DNA of 64,000 bases from Isoetes taiwanensis (lineage: Eukaryota > Streptophyta > Lycopodiopsida > Isoetales > Isoetaceae). The translations under genes were made by a program, and so were the position numbers. Positions 22,053-34,864 of this stretch are shown one piece after another. The notes under the pieces were generated by a model, which searched no databases, was not told where the DNA came from, and was given only the letters and a program-made list of their open reading frames with translations. The DNA is taken from NCBI GenBank assembly GCA_021234155.1, contig JAJEKV010000049.1:8094036-8158035 (forward strand). Reading direction: 5' to 3'. How positions within the stretch are numbered: the stretch's first letter is position 1; the number at the start of each line of letters is the position of its first letter.

Positions 22053-24421
22053 TCTCAATGAAAGTGCTGGTGATAGAATGTAAATAAGTATATTAAACTG
22101 CAAGTTGTATCGGTCTAAAAATAATTGGAACTGCATGAGGCATTGGTTGCCCGCAGGTATTTCAATGCCAATACTGCAATGAAACATTTTCCATTCACAA
22201 ATTCAGTAACAGAAAAGATCTTAAATGACAAGGCTGATAATTTTTTTGAGGTCCACACTCCAAAAGCTTTAGGTAGAGAAGTATTCTGGTCAGGACGTTT
22301 GAGTATTTTTGCCTCAAAAAATGATCGCTAATAGGAATATTAGTTCGTTTTCTGGTCATTAGGATCAAGAATTGGACGGAGCTGAGCTCAGGCAACTGTT
22401 ATACATAGGCATCCTTGCAGGTTTTCCACAATCACTCCCAAAAAAAGAGAAAAAAAAAAAAGTTTTTTTCTTCAATGTGGGCCTTAGTTTTCAAGGTCCA
22501 TTTTTGGCACAATGGAGCATGCATTTTCATAGGCGCTTGTTGCATGTGACATGTGCATGTGCACTAGCAACCAGCATCTTGAAAGAAAGAACATTCTGGA
22601 CTTTTGTTGCGCTTGAGCCTTTGCTCTAGTGGTAACACACTAATCCTAGAACAGCTACATCCTGAGTTTGAGATTGCCAAGAGTTGCATATGTATAGTTT
22701 TGTTCCATGGCATCTATTTGTCTATCTATCTGTTGAAATATGATTTATATTTGTCAATCTATCTATTGAAATATGGTTTATATGTCATTAGCCAATGACC
22801 ATAAATTATTGCCTTTCTAGATTTTAGCCAAAACCTCAAAAAACACGGGTCTCCTATAAACAACCACATAGAAAAGGGCACATGCATATAATGCATACCT
22901 TGCGTAACATCCGTGTGTGGCAAATTGTTATATCCATACTATAGCAGGTGCCATAAGTGTATCCTGACAATCCCTGCAACAAAATGGTAGCAAATCAATG
23001 AAGGAGAAGCTACTTAGCAAGCTAAAAAGAAGGCAAAGCAAGAAGTAAGAAAAAAATGGACTAATAAAATGCAAAATGACTATTTTTAATCCAAAACTAA
23101 CTATCACATAGATCAGGCTATAAGATCGATAAAAAGGAGTTTAGACTTACTTGGAGAAACGTTATGATATGGTTTTATCCACTATTGACATTGAGGTGAA
23201 AGAGAACTGATAACTCCAAATTCTTCTCAAATGATAAGCTATAGAAATGTCTAGAAATGGTAAGAATTTTCATGAGTTGGTGAAGAATGATACTGGTTAG
23301 AACATGTTCAGAAAGCTACAGTTCAATTATACGTCAAGACTTGCAAGGATGCAAATATTGTGGTTCAAAACTGGGAGGACACATTATAGCACTTTGTACA
23401 ATTCAAGATGACTTATAGGGATCGAACGTTCCCAAAATATGAGAAGTTTATATACCATCATACATTAGAAGTTGAGAAGAGACATGAGTTAACAAAGTCA
23501 GCAACTCGATTGATCTACGTGTATATCAATTATGTGTCTATTCTACAAGGCATCGAGTCTCCTTCCACCACATTTTGGGTTGTCTCAATGGCTTTAATCT
23601 CTGTCAAGATTTCTAGCCTGCACCACCTGTGCATGACCCTCCCCCCGCCCTTTGCAAAGGATTTAACAACCCTCTAGCGCATGCATCACATAACCGAGAG
23701 TAAAGTGGATTGGGAGTTGTAGGAGAAACGAGATGGTTTGATATTGATATTGATTTTACAAGCAAGGTTAGAGATGGATTGCCAAAAAAACTTTATTCAA
23801 GTTGTGGGAAGAGAGGAACTATCATTTGGGACTGCAAATTTCTACCATGATAACTAATCGCGTTACTTGGCAGAGTAGTTGAAAGGATTATTAAATTACT
23901 TCTATATGACTAATATCAGTTGAAGTTGCTATTTAGTGAAGGTTAGAAACAACCCTTAGTGTTCTTCTTGTTGCAAACAAGTTATATAATATTTAGAAAA
24001 CAACATCTTTGTGGGAAGTGTTAAGAGAACATTAGATGTTCCTACACGTGGATTTAGTATAAAAGGTCTAAGTGTCATAAGCTGATAATTTATGTAAAGC
24101 AGTGTAAGGTTGTGCAATCTATTTCAATAAGATTAGAATAACTTTAGTAAGGATGTTCTAATTAAGAAGTTTATTGTTGGAGAACTATGAAAGAGATTCT
24201 TTTATTACTAGATTTTGCACTCCATCTTACAGGTACAAATTAGAAGAATGTCGGATCTTCTAGAAAATCAATCCTGAAGTCATGTGAGAAGGAACCGTCT
24301 TACTAGACAATACTTATATGAAGAAAATAGAGTAAGATACTTTGTTCGGTGACCCATACATTTATTACACCCATACGTAGTCTATTATATATAATTATTG
24401 TCTCAATATAATTTGTACATG
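22053..24421. other. No gene recognised
   Basis: AT-rich sequence with a small duplication at 22705-22785 (TCTATCT, TTGAAATATG, TTTATAT blocks twice). A TATAAAAGG element near 24058 followed by LTR-like sequence could be part of an old LTR, but no pair was found. Confidence 0.45.
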
Positions 24422-26007
24422 TGTTATGTCTAAATAAATTTTGTTGACCATTGCTAGATATTATGGATGCATATTAATGTTCTATGGTATACGGACCATA
24501 GATATTCGGTGGTTGCATACGTCCCTAGTCTAGCTTAAGGCGGAGTGGTGCACCAAGGCCTGAGACACTAGGGGATTGTGTGCCTTATTGTAATGGTTAT
24601 GGTGAATAACCTTGACCAGTAAGATTTATTCCCTTGAATAAATCGTAACAAGGCAATAAGTATGAATATTAACCTAAGGTTGTAAATACCTTTAATGGTT
24701 TAGAAACCATTGGGCATTAAAAAGGTGAGCACCCCTTAAATCGGGGATGCCACCCACGAGCTCTTCCTGCAGCGATAGAGAGTTGACCTGAGGTGAGACC
24801 CGGGGCCACCGGACCTGTTCCGGCATGGTTTGGCCCTGCTGTATGCCGCCATGTGGCCCGGTCAAGTGGGTAGGGGTTCCCAACAAATGGGATGGGGCGG
24901 CAGAATAAGGAGGAGGCCGGAATAAGGGGCGGCAGAATAAGGAGAGGCGCTAGAAGCATGGAGATGGAAAGTAGCATAAGGGATTGAGCAAGGATTCAGA
25001 GACAAGGGTTACTTGCGCACACGAAACGGCAGTGCAGTGTAAAACTTGATTCTGGTAAGCTCATGGTAATGGTCTGAAGGTCTGTCAGCTTTATGCTGAT
25101 GGTCTGCGCTAGTTACCGCCCTCCTTTGTTTACCATAAAATGAATTAAGCTCCCTTGTAATAAACCGGGTCGTGTGACAGTCATTTATGGCAGATCATGC
25201 TACCATGAATCCGGGTGCCCCCTGAACTATGATGCTCTCTTTCTTGCTAGCTCTGTGATATCAGCTTAAGTGAAGCCTTAGGCATGCTCTGGGCTACTCC
25301 TTGCTAGGGCAGTGCTAGTCTATATCTACTACTGAGCACTGGCCTCTACTTGTTCTCCGGTAAGGGTAAGCGTGTGCTTCCCCTATTGGATTATCTTGTA
25401 AGTGCTGGTGAGATAGATAGACGATGTCGATATGGGACGATGTCTTGTATCTATCAATAGTCAAGTGAGGGCAAGTTGTCCATGATGGAGCTATGCTCCA
25501 CAGTTACAGTATCTTAGAAGATACTGAGGTAAGCATAGTAATTGCTACCCAAGGGAGTTTTGTGCATGGCATACTGATAGATGAGCATGGCTTGTCTGAA
25601 TATGAATGAAAGGTACTTGTGAGGTAAAGCCTGTCGCTGGTATGGGACGGTGGCAGGTGAAACCAATAGTCTAGTAGCCTGAGTTCTTATGATGCTTGCA
25701 GTTTCTCCCTCATTTTGGATCTACCAACGCGGGGGTTCTAGACGACGTACTGTCTAGATATGGCGGGGTGTGTCTGCTTTGCAGATACTATGATGCATGT
25801 GGTGGATTCCATATGTGTATACTAACACGTGGAAGCATGTGCAGGCTGTTTGATAGCTGGCGGGCATATGTGTGTGTATTATCTTTTGTGCCATCTTGTT
25901 ATCTGTGTACGTGGCTTTTATGTATATATCCTCGTGGGAGGCAGTACTTGTTCTGTGTACTCTGATGGTTTGATGTAAACACAAATTGAAATTTTTGGTT
26001 TGTAACA
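24422..26007 (+). repeat. Probable 5' LTR region of the Gypsy fossil
   Basis: The sequence ends with TGTAACA directly before a primer-binding site, as an LTR should. The left end is not resolved; a TGTTATG near 24422 is one candidate. It does not visibly match the 3' LTR at 29223-29617, so the element may be a mosaic. Confidence 0.4.
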
Positions 26008-26008
26008 A

Positions 26009-26021
26009 TGGTATCAGAGCC
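26009..26021 (+). other. Primer-binding site (initiator Met-tRNA type)
   Basis: TGGTATCAGAGCC is complementary to the 3' end of plant initiator methionine tRNA, the usual primer of plant LTR retrotransposons. It lies 32 bp upstream of the gag ATG. Confidence 0.9.
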
Positions 26022-29000
26022 TAAGTTGCGGCTTGGACCTTGAGTAGCTGAGATGGAGCACGGCGAGACTAGTGCAAGCGCGCATACTGTAGCGGGACAG
26101 GCGACTCCTATGGAGGAGGAACCTGATGTACGAGGGCTAGCTGCTCGCGTACAGGAAACACAGAAGAATCTGGAGACCTTGCAGACGAAGTGGGGCGAGG
26201 ACTTGCTGGGAGCAGCAGAGCCTCAAGGCTGTATTAGACACTCAGACTGCTATGAGAACTGTATTGGAGACCCTTGCTGGCACGGATGGCCTAGGGAAGT
26301 CTGCAGAGAAGAGGAAGTCTCCGGCAGTTGTGGTGGTGGACCCGGATGTACCTGGTGCTAGTGCTGCTGTGGAGCAGTCACTGAAGAGTTTTGGATTGAG
26401 CAAGGAGGACATCCGGAGTCTCGAGCGCACGAAGATCCCGGATTGGGATGGGAAGGGCACTGCTGGGGAGGCGATGGCTTGGATTGACAAGCTAGAGACT
26501 TCTTTGAGGCTACTAATAAAGGTGATAAGGACCGGTTGTTTATTGCGCATTTGGGCTGAAATCAGACGCCTATAGTTGGTGGAATGGCCCTACTATTAAA
26601 AAAGAGGTGAATACTTGGTCCAATTTCAGGAAATGCTTTATTGGAGAGTATGCACCTCAGCAAGATGCTCGTGATGCGCTTGAGAAGCTGCGGTACTGTA
26701 AGCAGACAGGTTCTCTTAGTGCTTATATCAATAAGGTACGGGGTTATATCCACAGGGTTGGAGACTATCCGAGGCTTGGTAGGTTGATTCTTCCTAGGTG
26801 GTCTATCCAGTGTTGCTCTCAAGAAGCTGATAATCGGGTTGAAGCCCGAAGATTTTGAGAGGGCAACGATGTTGGCTCGTCAGCTTGGGGAAGAGGATGA
26901 GTTCTTTAAGAGGACGTCTCGAAAGTTCTCGAAGAAGAAAAACAGGTTTTTCAAGAAGAAAAGTCTGAGCAGCCTAAGCCTAAGTCTGCAGGTGGAGAGT
27001 CCAAGAAGCGTAAGGCAGACTCTAAGTTCGGTGGTCCCAGGAAGGGGATTTTCTGTTATAGGTGTGGGGAGCCTGGGCACATTAGTCGTGAATGCTCTCA
27101 GCCACATAACAAAAAAGCTGATAACAAGAAAGCAAACGTGACTGAAAAGGCTGAAGAAGTATTAGAATCTAAGACGGTTTCAGCCATTGCCATGGAAGAG
27201 CTATGCGCGCTGGATAAGCCCGCAAGCAAGGACACCATGGACATGTTTGTTGGACGGGTGATTAGATTCTTGGGCAGAAGGGCCAAAACATTGTTGTGTT
27301 AATGGATTGTGGCTCTTCTGACATGTTTATATCTTCCAAGTTGGTGGAAGAACTGCATCTACCTTGTGTAAAGACTAATAAGTACAATGTAGATGGGCCT
27401 TTTGTGAACGATTCTCAGGTGGAGGATCGTAAAGCTGTTGGCGTGCCCATTGGGTATTCAAGGCTACCAGGAAAAGCTTGACTTTGACCTCTTAGATGTT
27501 GGCCCGGTTAAGCCTACTGCAATAGATTGGAACACTCACCAGGTGACGCTGAAGCGCAATGGAGTCCTTTGACGGGAGCTTCCAAGATCGTGTCGTCGCT
27601 TTAGGTCAAGAAACTGGTACGTAAATCTTCCAATCAACGTTTTCTTCTATTTATTGATGAATGTTATCCTGCTTTTGAGTGTTGTCATATGAGTGCTGAT
27701 AGTGAGGTCATAGAGAATTCAAAAGGCCAGAGAGAGTTGCAGGATCTGTTGAATGAATTTTAGGACGTGTTCCCTGAGGAGCTGCCTGAAGGTCTTCGAC
27801 CTAGTCGAGAGATTGAACATGAGATTGATTTAGAGCCTGGATCCAAACCTGTATTTCGTAGCCCGTATAGATTGTCCATATTGGAATAAGAGGAGATAAA
27901 GAAGCAGGTTCATGAGCTGTTAGCCAAAGGATTTATAAGACCTAGCAAATCCCCTTATGGTGCTCCTGTCATTCTAGTCAAGAAAAAGGACGGATCAATG
28001 CGGATGTGCATTGATTATCGTGCCTTGAATAAGGTCACGATCAAGAATAGGTACCCGTTGCCTAGGATTGACGAGATTATGGATAGATTAATAGGAGCTA
28101 AATACTTTTCTAAGTTGGATTTGCGCAGTGGTTATCACCAGATAAGAATGAAGGAGTCAGATCTACATAAGACTGCCTTCAGGACCACCTTTGGTCATTT
28201 TAATTTTTCGGTGATGTCCTTTGGACTAACGAATGCTCCTGCTACTTTTTCCAGAATGATGAATGAGGTTTTTGCAGGACATCTTGATACTTTTGTTGAA
28301 ACATTTTTGCAGGACATCTTGATACTTTTGTTGAAACATTTTTAGGTGATATCCTGGTGTATAGCAAAACCTTAGAGGAGCATTTGAATCATTTGGAAAA
28401 TACTGTTTGCAGGACTATTCAAATAGACTCAAGGCACGTGCTAACTCTGCTCAGACAGCATAAGTTATATGCAAAGATGTCAAAGTGTGAATTTTAAAAG
28501 CACAGGTGGAATATTTGGGCCACATTGTATCTGCGGAAGGTGTAGAAGTAGACCCCAAGAAGACGGAGGCAATTCAGTCTTGACCTGTGCCAAAGAATGT
28601 ATCTGAGTTGCGTAGTTTCTTGGGGTTGGCCAGTTAATATCGTAGATTTGTCTGGAAATTTGCCAAGATTCAGCTGCTTTGACTATGTTGTTGAAAACTC
28701 AGATGTCCAATGGCAATGAACGGCGAAGCAGTAGCAGGCAAGAAAGCAATATTGTCCACGGACAACGTAATTGCTCCAGCGACAATACCCCTAGCCCTTA
28801 GCTCTGAGGTAACTCCTGAGGCGATTCTAGACACTCGCATTTGGAAGCTGTGCAATAGAGATATTGCAGAGTACTTGATCTTGTGGCGAGGTCAATCACT
28901 CTCCGAGGCCACATGGGAGAGTGAAGAGTACGTGCAGCAAAACCCTCATTTAACTCAAAATTCGTGGAGGCCACGGAAAGATTAGATGAGTCAACGTGAG

Positions 29001-29079
29001 GTTAGTTACCTAGTACAATAAATTATGGGCTTGCATCACAGGGATGGCAAGTAAGGACGTCCGAAAACTATGAGCTATG

Positions 29080-29178
29080 AAACCATGGTCACGAGGTGAC
29101 CCAGGGAACGGGTTTCTAAAGGGACTAGATGACAAAACCATGGTCACGAGGTGACCCAGGGAACGGGTTTCGAAATAC
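29080..29178. repeat. Two copies of a 37-bp repeat near the Gypsy 3' end
   Basis: accatggtcacgaggtgacc and the following cagggaacgggtttc occur twice, about 54 bp apart, just before the polypurine tract. Confidence 0.9.
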
Positions 29179-29222
29179 ACTCCCACAATCCTTGGGGACT
29201 AAGGATTTGAAAGGGGGATGTA

Positions 29223-29617
29223 TGTTATGAACATGTTAAGATACATGGGGCAAAAAGGTAAACTAAACTAAAATTCTTAGCTATGCAAAGAATTCCCTCA
29301 TTAATGGATGAGGTGGCATGGCTCGATTGAATTGGCAAGCCAACAGCCATCGGGCTGGGCTGTGGTGCAGGCATCCTTCCGGATCTGCCATATCAGAGGT
29401 CGATTCGATCCCAGGAGGGATCTAGAAGCCAAGAGATGGATCAATTTGGCCAAATCAGCCCTTGGGCTTCAGGGGGAGCCCTTCATATCCCAGTTTGGGG
29501 TTCTGTATATAAGACCCATATTTTCTTAAAAGCAGGAGCATACTGTAAGTAAGAGCAGTTCCTGATCAAATCTCGGATTGCTAACATCAATCTAAGTCTT
29601 CAGGGAAGACTGTAACA
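29223..29617 (+). repeat. 3' LTR of the Gypsy fossil
   Basis: Starts TGTTATGAACATG right after the polypurine tract and ends GACTGTAACA, giving TG...CA ends with short inverted TGTTA/TAACA tips. A TATA-like tgtatataaga lies at about 29503. Length 395 bp. Confidence 0.75.
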
Positions 29618-29679
29618 CCGTGGGGGGATCAACGATCCCGAGGGTAGAGGCGGAAGGTGTGATTGATGTGGATTGTGGC

Positions 29680-31760
29680 TCATGTGCGGCCGAGGTCTAT
29701 TTCATTATCATCAATAGGCATTAAGACAGCCACCTCATTTGCAATTGGAGCATTATCTTGCTTCCGCACAGGGTTTTGCACGTCGCAAGAAGGTATACGC
29801 AAACGGATATCCATTATTGGATGAATACGCATAATTTGTGCCGCATTAAGAAATATGCTAACAAATGGATTGAGCTCTGTCATAAGGGCCTGCAACTGCA
29901 CCACAATTTCCTGCCTCAATCCATCAAAAAGGGACATCCTACGTTCAACTTGCATGTCATCACCATCCATGATGTATATCTGTGCAAATTTTGCATGCTC
30001 TTGATGCCCTTGTGGTGGCAATAGCGTTCCCATCTTATGGCACATACGGCCATTGACCCTAAAAGTATAAGCCCCACCAATAGCATTTGCCAGTGTCTCA
30101 TCAATTTTCACACCAACCGAGGCAAATGAGAATATATTATTGTACTTTCTAATGTTCGTCCGAAAGTGGTCACCCAAGCTATCGTTCCTTGTATATATCT
30201 CAAACAATGTCTGTGGTGGTTCTGGAATCAATGGCAGCTAAATGTTTCCATCAACACATGCTCGGCAAGTCTTTTTAACTGGAAGCTCTGCTATCCATTG
30301 CATAGCCCCACAATACAAACATCTATAATCCATATTGCCAAGGTCATGAGGAGGAGGTAAATTCCACGTCCACGCAATCGTGTTGAAGCCATTTTTACCA
30401 GTAGGACGTTCTGCTGGACCTGCAACTCTGTCTTCTATTCTTAAAGCTCGAACCTTTGCCTTTGCTCTATGCTGCACACGCCTCTTTCTCTCCGAGTTAG
30501 TTTCACTTGCAGGAGTATCATACGAACCAATATTTGCTGTCAATTGCTTTGACATTGTCGTGAGCCATGTTTGCAGGTCAACATTTTCCACTGTTTCATG
30601 GAGTCCTTTTGCCAAAACCTCTTGGTTTTCTCAATGAAATCGTATTGCAAAGCCATCAAATGAGCATCAACATTCTGCTGATCAGCTACAGTTGTTGTTG
30701 GAATGGATGATTGACCAACATCATTGTCATATACTAACCTCAAGGCTGTATGCTTTGCCTTCCTTCTGCACTGCAAGCGTTTTCTCTTTTGAGAATCATT
30801 CTCGATTTGAGGCACCTGATAAGAGGGGTTACATGCCACCATATCTGGCCTTTGTTGAGGGGACATTCTAATGAGCTCTGTAGGAGCCTGTGAAGTAATC
30901 CCTTCATCGTTCACACACACTGCTTGCAAAGATCTGACCTTATTATCTGTTTGTTCATCAATATTCCGACATCCTATTGCGCTTGACATACTCCAACCTA
31001 ATTGCTCACAGTTTATCGAACCTATTTCATCATGAACATTCCTCAAGGCTCTGTTCCTTGCCATGCATTTGAGTCTCAAACATTTCCTTCTCTGACTGTG
31101 AGTTTCATTTTCAGGTGTTTTGTAGCAGGAATTACTTGCCACTATAGGGGACGTTTTTTTGACGGGATCTTTTAGTGGGCCTTGTTTGAGGTGATGTGCT
31201 AAACCCATGCACATTCATGTCCATAGACTGCGACAACATCATCTGTTACTTAGTTGCTCTATTCTTGCTCCCTCTGTTCTGGAAAATAATTGGACTCTAC
31301 TGCCACCAACGTTTGATGCAATGAAATGTGGAATTGTTGCATCTCTCCTATGCACAACAGATCCTTCCACTACCGAGTCACTTAATGCATTTGAACCTTC
31401 TTCAACCATAGCATTCAAGCATTGATGTCTTGCTGAATGTATACCTACATGACCAGAAGGAGAATCCATGTGATGTGCAAGTACCACCTGTGGCGTAGTT
31501 GGTGTAGAAACAAAACATGTTTGAGTGGGTTCAAGATCCATTAGTGTTGGATTTGATGTTTGGCCAACTTCAATGCTCTCAGTAGCCTTTATATTGTATT
31601 CCAACCTCAGGGCTCTAGGTTTTACTGCCCGCCTACGTACCAAGCGTCTCTTCCTTGCAGACTTAGTTTCATTAATAGGTGTAATGTATGAGGGATGGTT
31701 GGCCACAATAGGTAATGTGCTTTGGTTTGACCTCCCCATATGAGCCTTGTCAAGTTGCAA
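29680..31760 (-). mobile_element. Helitron N-terminal piece (zinc finger and Helitron-like N domain)
   Basis: The minus-strand coding order is: Ser/Thr- and Arg-rich leader with four basic repeats (31760-30430); a Cys finger YRCLYCGAMQWIAE with KKTCRAC (about 30310-30250); then the typical Helitron Rep N-terminal region (30231-29690, with IRKYNNIFSFASVG, YTFRVNGRMCHKMGTLLPP, AQIYIMD and MTELNPFVSIFLNAA). The HUH nuclease and helicase do not follow; the piece stops about 65 bp from the Gypsy 3' LTR. The reading frame is interrupted several times (for example near 31240, 30540 and 30235). Helitrons are rolling-circle DNA transposons. Confidence 0.8.
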
Positions 31761-33735
31761 TGTATGTATTATCTAAATGAAGTCATTCATCCTTTCATAC
31801 AATGTCTAGAAAGAACATAGGATCATGAAATAGTATGGTTGTATCTTTTGGCCAATGTGGCCAGCTTGATAAAGCTCTAAGATTTCGTTGACCACATGCC
31901 TTTGTAAGATATAAATTCATTGGCAATAATGGTTACAATAGGATGGCAGGGGTAGCTTGAAGACCTTTTCAAAGAATGTAGGGAGACCTATCAATATGGA
32001 GCACCATGCTTACTATGCATTCTAAAACTTAGAGAAGTTAGGAATTAGCATACAATCTTTCTATTTAGGTATGAACCCTGCACTTTTGTTCATCCATGTA
32101 CTAGACAGTGATGCTCTTGCTTTCAATTATGTTGATAATGTATGTCAAATGTAATGTATGTATAGGTTCAGTGGGAACTAGAGCAGGTATATTTGAGTTG
32201 CTTCTATCTGCAAATGACTAGATGATTGTGTTGTGTATTCACAAGTCTCCAAGTATCCTTTCTAAACTTCCAACTATTGATATCTCTATATAAAGGTTTA
32301 AAAGTCTTTACATAGTTATAAAAAGTCGAAAGCATATGCCTAGGCCTGGTAGTTATGCTTATTAAAGCAATGTACATGCATCATGCTTATTATGCCAATA
32401 ACTTAGCAGCTGAAAATATGCAAGCACCTAATATTTTCCTATCCTTGCTGCCAGCATTCCATCTGATGATGAGTTTGAGCAAGCTGCAATCCTCTTGATG
32501 GCCAGTAAGCTGCAATTCTTTTGACGACATGGAGAATGTTGCTTGCATTATGGAAGGACAAGTGGATCATAGTGAGGAGAGGAACTTTGGATAAGAAGGA
32601 GTAGGCCTTTGAATGTGTTCTACAATGGCACGAGCATGGCCAACTAGATGGCCAACTAGCTACTGTGCATGGACATACATTGTATTTTATGTACACAGAT
32701 TTGGAATGCCACTAACTACAATGCATGGATATGCATGGAATTTTGTACATACAGGTTTGTAATGCCACTAATTACAATGCACGGATTTGCATTGCCTTTT
32801 GTACATTACATGGTACAATGAAACTTTTGTGCTCTTGCACCATGCCTTCAATGTTTTTGTACATTTACCTGGTATAGTGAAACTTTTGTGCTCTTGCAAC
32901 ATGTCTTCAATGTGGCAGTGAAACATTTTTGCTCTTGCAACATGTCTTCAATGTGGCACTGATTTGTGAAACAACTCTGTTTGAAATTTGTCATTTGCAA
33001 GTACTGTTCTTGGAGATATAAGTATCCCTTATAGCAGGTCAACCATTTTATCTACATGTTTGGATAATCCAGACTAAGACTTCTGCTTGTTTGGTACCAG
33101 AGTTATATATTTCTGCAAGATGGGGATCTATTTCAATGTTGCATTTTCTCAAGGTAAGCACCTTAACCTTATTTGATAAGAATTATGGAGACAACTTGTA
33201 AAACAAGTGTCTCTGAATCTTTGCTCTCCCATACTAATATTGTTCATGGTTTGCTGGAGGGGGACCATGAGAATGACATGAAAATGCCATAAAGGTTCGA
33301 ATCCTTCAGTCCCCTTCACCAGACTCTAGCAGATTTGTAGTTGATGAGTGCATTATTGTGTGCTGTTGTGAGCAAACAGTGGTGTGTAACCAAGCCAAAT
33401 AGGTGTTGAGGTAAGCTAAAGTATTGTCCACATATCTCCATACGAAGTTTTATGTGCACCAACTTGTTGTCATGGGCATCACTAACTAAATCGTCCAACT
33501 CTGTACTGCTATCACCAACTGGGGGCCCCTGACCTCGCTAATATGGCAAGCTATTACTCTCACTAGGTAGCTCCAACTCTTGCATGAAAACTATTGTTAG
33601 ATAGGTCTGAATCTTAATAACAAAGTTATGTAACTGTTAGTGAAAGAAAAACATTTGTTTGGTTCAAATAAAAAACCAACCAAGAAGCAAATGTGCATGT
33701 TGAATCGTGCATTATAAATTGCCATTTAATATAAA
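31761..33735. other. No gene recognised between the two Helitron pieces
   Basis: AT-rich DNA. It holds a short tandem repeat cluster (32680-32970). No Helitron 5' end (TCTCTACTA type on the minus strand) was found. Confidence 0.5.
32680..32970. repeat. Two small tandem repeat families
   Basis: About 32690-32810: two units of the type aatgccacta(a)ctacaatgcaNggat followed by ttttgtacat. About 32815-32965: three units of gaaac(a/t)tttgtgctcttgca followed by ccatgccttcaatg or acatgtcttcaatg. Confidence 0.8.
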
Positions 33736-33747
33736 CTAGTAAACGTG

Positions 33748-33766
33748 TGCTCGGCATTGCCGGGCA
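33748..33766 (-). other. Helitron 3'-terminal hairpin
   Basis: The plus strand reads TGCTCGGCA, T, TGCCGGGCA. Eight bases separate it from the terminal CTAG (33736-33739). This hairpin is the expected termination signal of rolling-circle Helitron transposition. Confidence 0.75.
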
Positions 33767-33988
33767 TAGGTCCTGGCATGTATCGTAAATGTATTAACTT
33801 TACGTTTATAGATTTCAGTAGAAAAAACAAAACGTTTATAAGAAATGTGGGGGGCAATTATATCTGGAAAGACAAAAATTTGGAAAGACAGACCCAAAAC
33901 TTATGCTCAAAATCTCACCCTTAGGAGTAGTTAAGTACATCAACAAAAAATAGGTATAGAAATACAAAACACATAATATTGTCCTGAT

Positions 33989-34748
33989 TCATGACGGAAC
34001 TCTAAATATGCATCTCCACATAGCACACATCACCAAGGGCCTGATCTTGTACTTTTTTGGATGCTCTCGTGATATCTTCACTTCTCCTACAAATAACATC
34101 TTAGCTGGGGTAAAAGTGAAATGCACGTGGGAGTCATTGATTCGAACTGCCCACGATGTCTCACGACTATCTAGCACGTGAGACAACTCATCCCGAAGGT
34201 AGTCTCGTATAGTGGAATCAGATACCGCATCGGGACTCCAAGATCTATAGACCCTAAAACGTTCTCCATTACATATTCCAACACATGTGAGTTCTTTTGC
34301 CACTAAAACGCCAATTCGCCACTGCACAGTACTGTTTGTCATCTGATAAAAGAAACAAACAATTGGAGGTTAGTCAAAGCATTATATTACCCAATTAGTA
34401 GAAACATGTACTCCATCCTCCACCAACCTCTCTCAAAGCACATCCACGTAGACAACGTTCCCTTGGGTAGGCTTCAACAAAGAGAAAGTCATCAATTAGT
34501 TGGATGTAGTGCTCCCACTTGATGACCTCGTCGGCGCAAAATATTTCTTTGATCTTTGTAATTAGCTCCTCAATTTCCACGTTTGCTACCCCATGCACAT
34601 GGGCATGGTATTTTCGTTCCCAATGATACCATGATCCAAGAGCACGTACGACAAAAGTAACACTGGAGACGTGATAATTTCTATCACCCTTTAGGCATTT
34701 GGCGACATGGTGGCCAAAGACATACCATGGGACCAATATGCGCACCAT
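33989..34748 (-). CDS. Spliced small gene inside the Helitron (unknown; possible captured gene)
   Basis: Two minus-strand exons, about 34748-34431 and 34342-33989, are separated by an 88-nt GT-AG intron (GAG|GTTGGT ... TTTATCAG|ATG) with matching phase. The product includes RILVPWYVFGHHVAKCLKGD, SWYHWERKYHAHVHGV and, in exon 2, VRINDSHVHFTFTPAKMLFVG. It lies between the helicase stop (34865) and the Helitron 3' hairpin. I do not recognise it. It could be a Helitron accessory protein or a captured host gene fragment; a second exon upstream of 34748 is possible because an AG precedes the ATG. Confidence 0.45.
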
Positions 34749-34864
34749 CTACATGGATGAAGAAGTAAGTAAGCAAGACAAAATAGAAAGAAAGTTGGAA
34801 AAATCAATAAGAATAAAGAAAAATTAGAAGTAGAGGTTTTTAAGTACAAGAGTTAGACTCACAC

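Larger units (their letters stand above)
26009..29617 (+). mobile_element. Ty3/Gypsy chromovirus fossil
   Basis: Parts in order: primer-binding site; gag from 26053, with a CCHC zinc knuckle (about 27055-27095, CYRCGEPGHISREC); aspartic protease (about 27300, VLMDCGSSDMFIS); reverse transcriptase (about 27840-28350, with [14 protein letters not shown] and [15 protein letters not shown]); a chromodomain-like C-terminus (about 28840-28960, CNRDIAEYLILWRG and EATWESEEY); polypurine tract aaagggggatg; and a 3' LTR. RNase H and integrase were not found. The chromodomain places it among the chromoviruses. It is broken in many places and clearly old. Confidence 0.88.

Noticed and set aside
23408-23677. 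Plus-strand ORF of 89 residues
   Set aside because: No motif, no splice context and AT-rich random-like composition.
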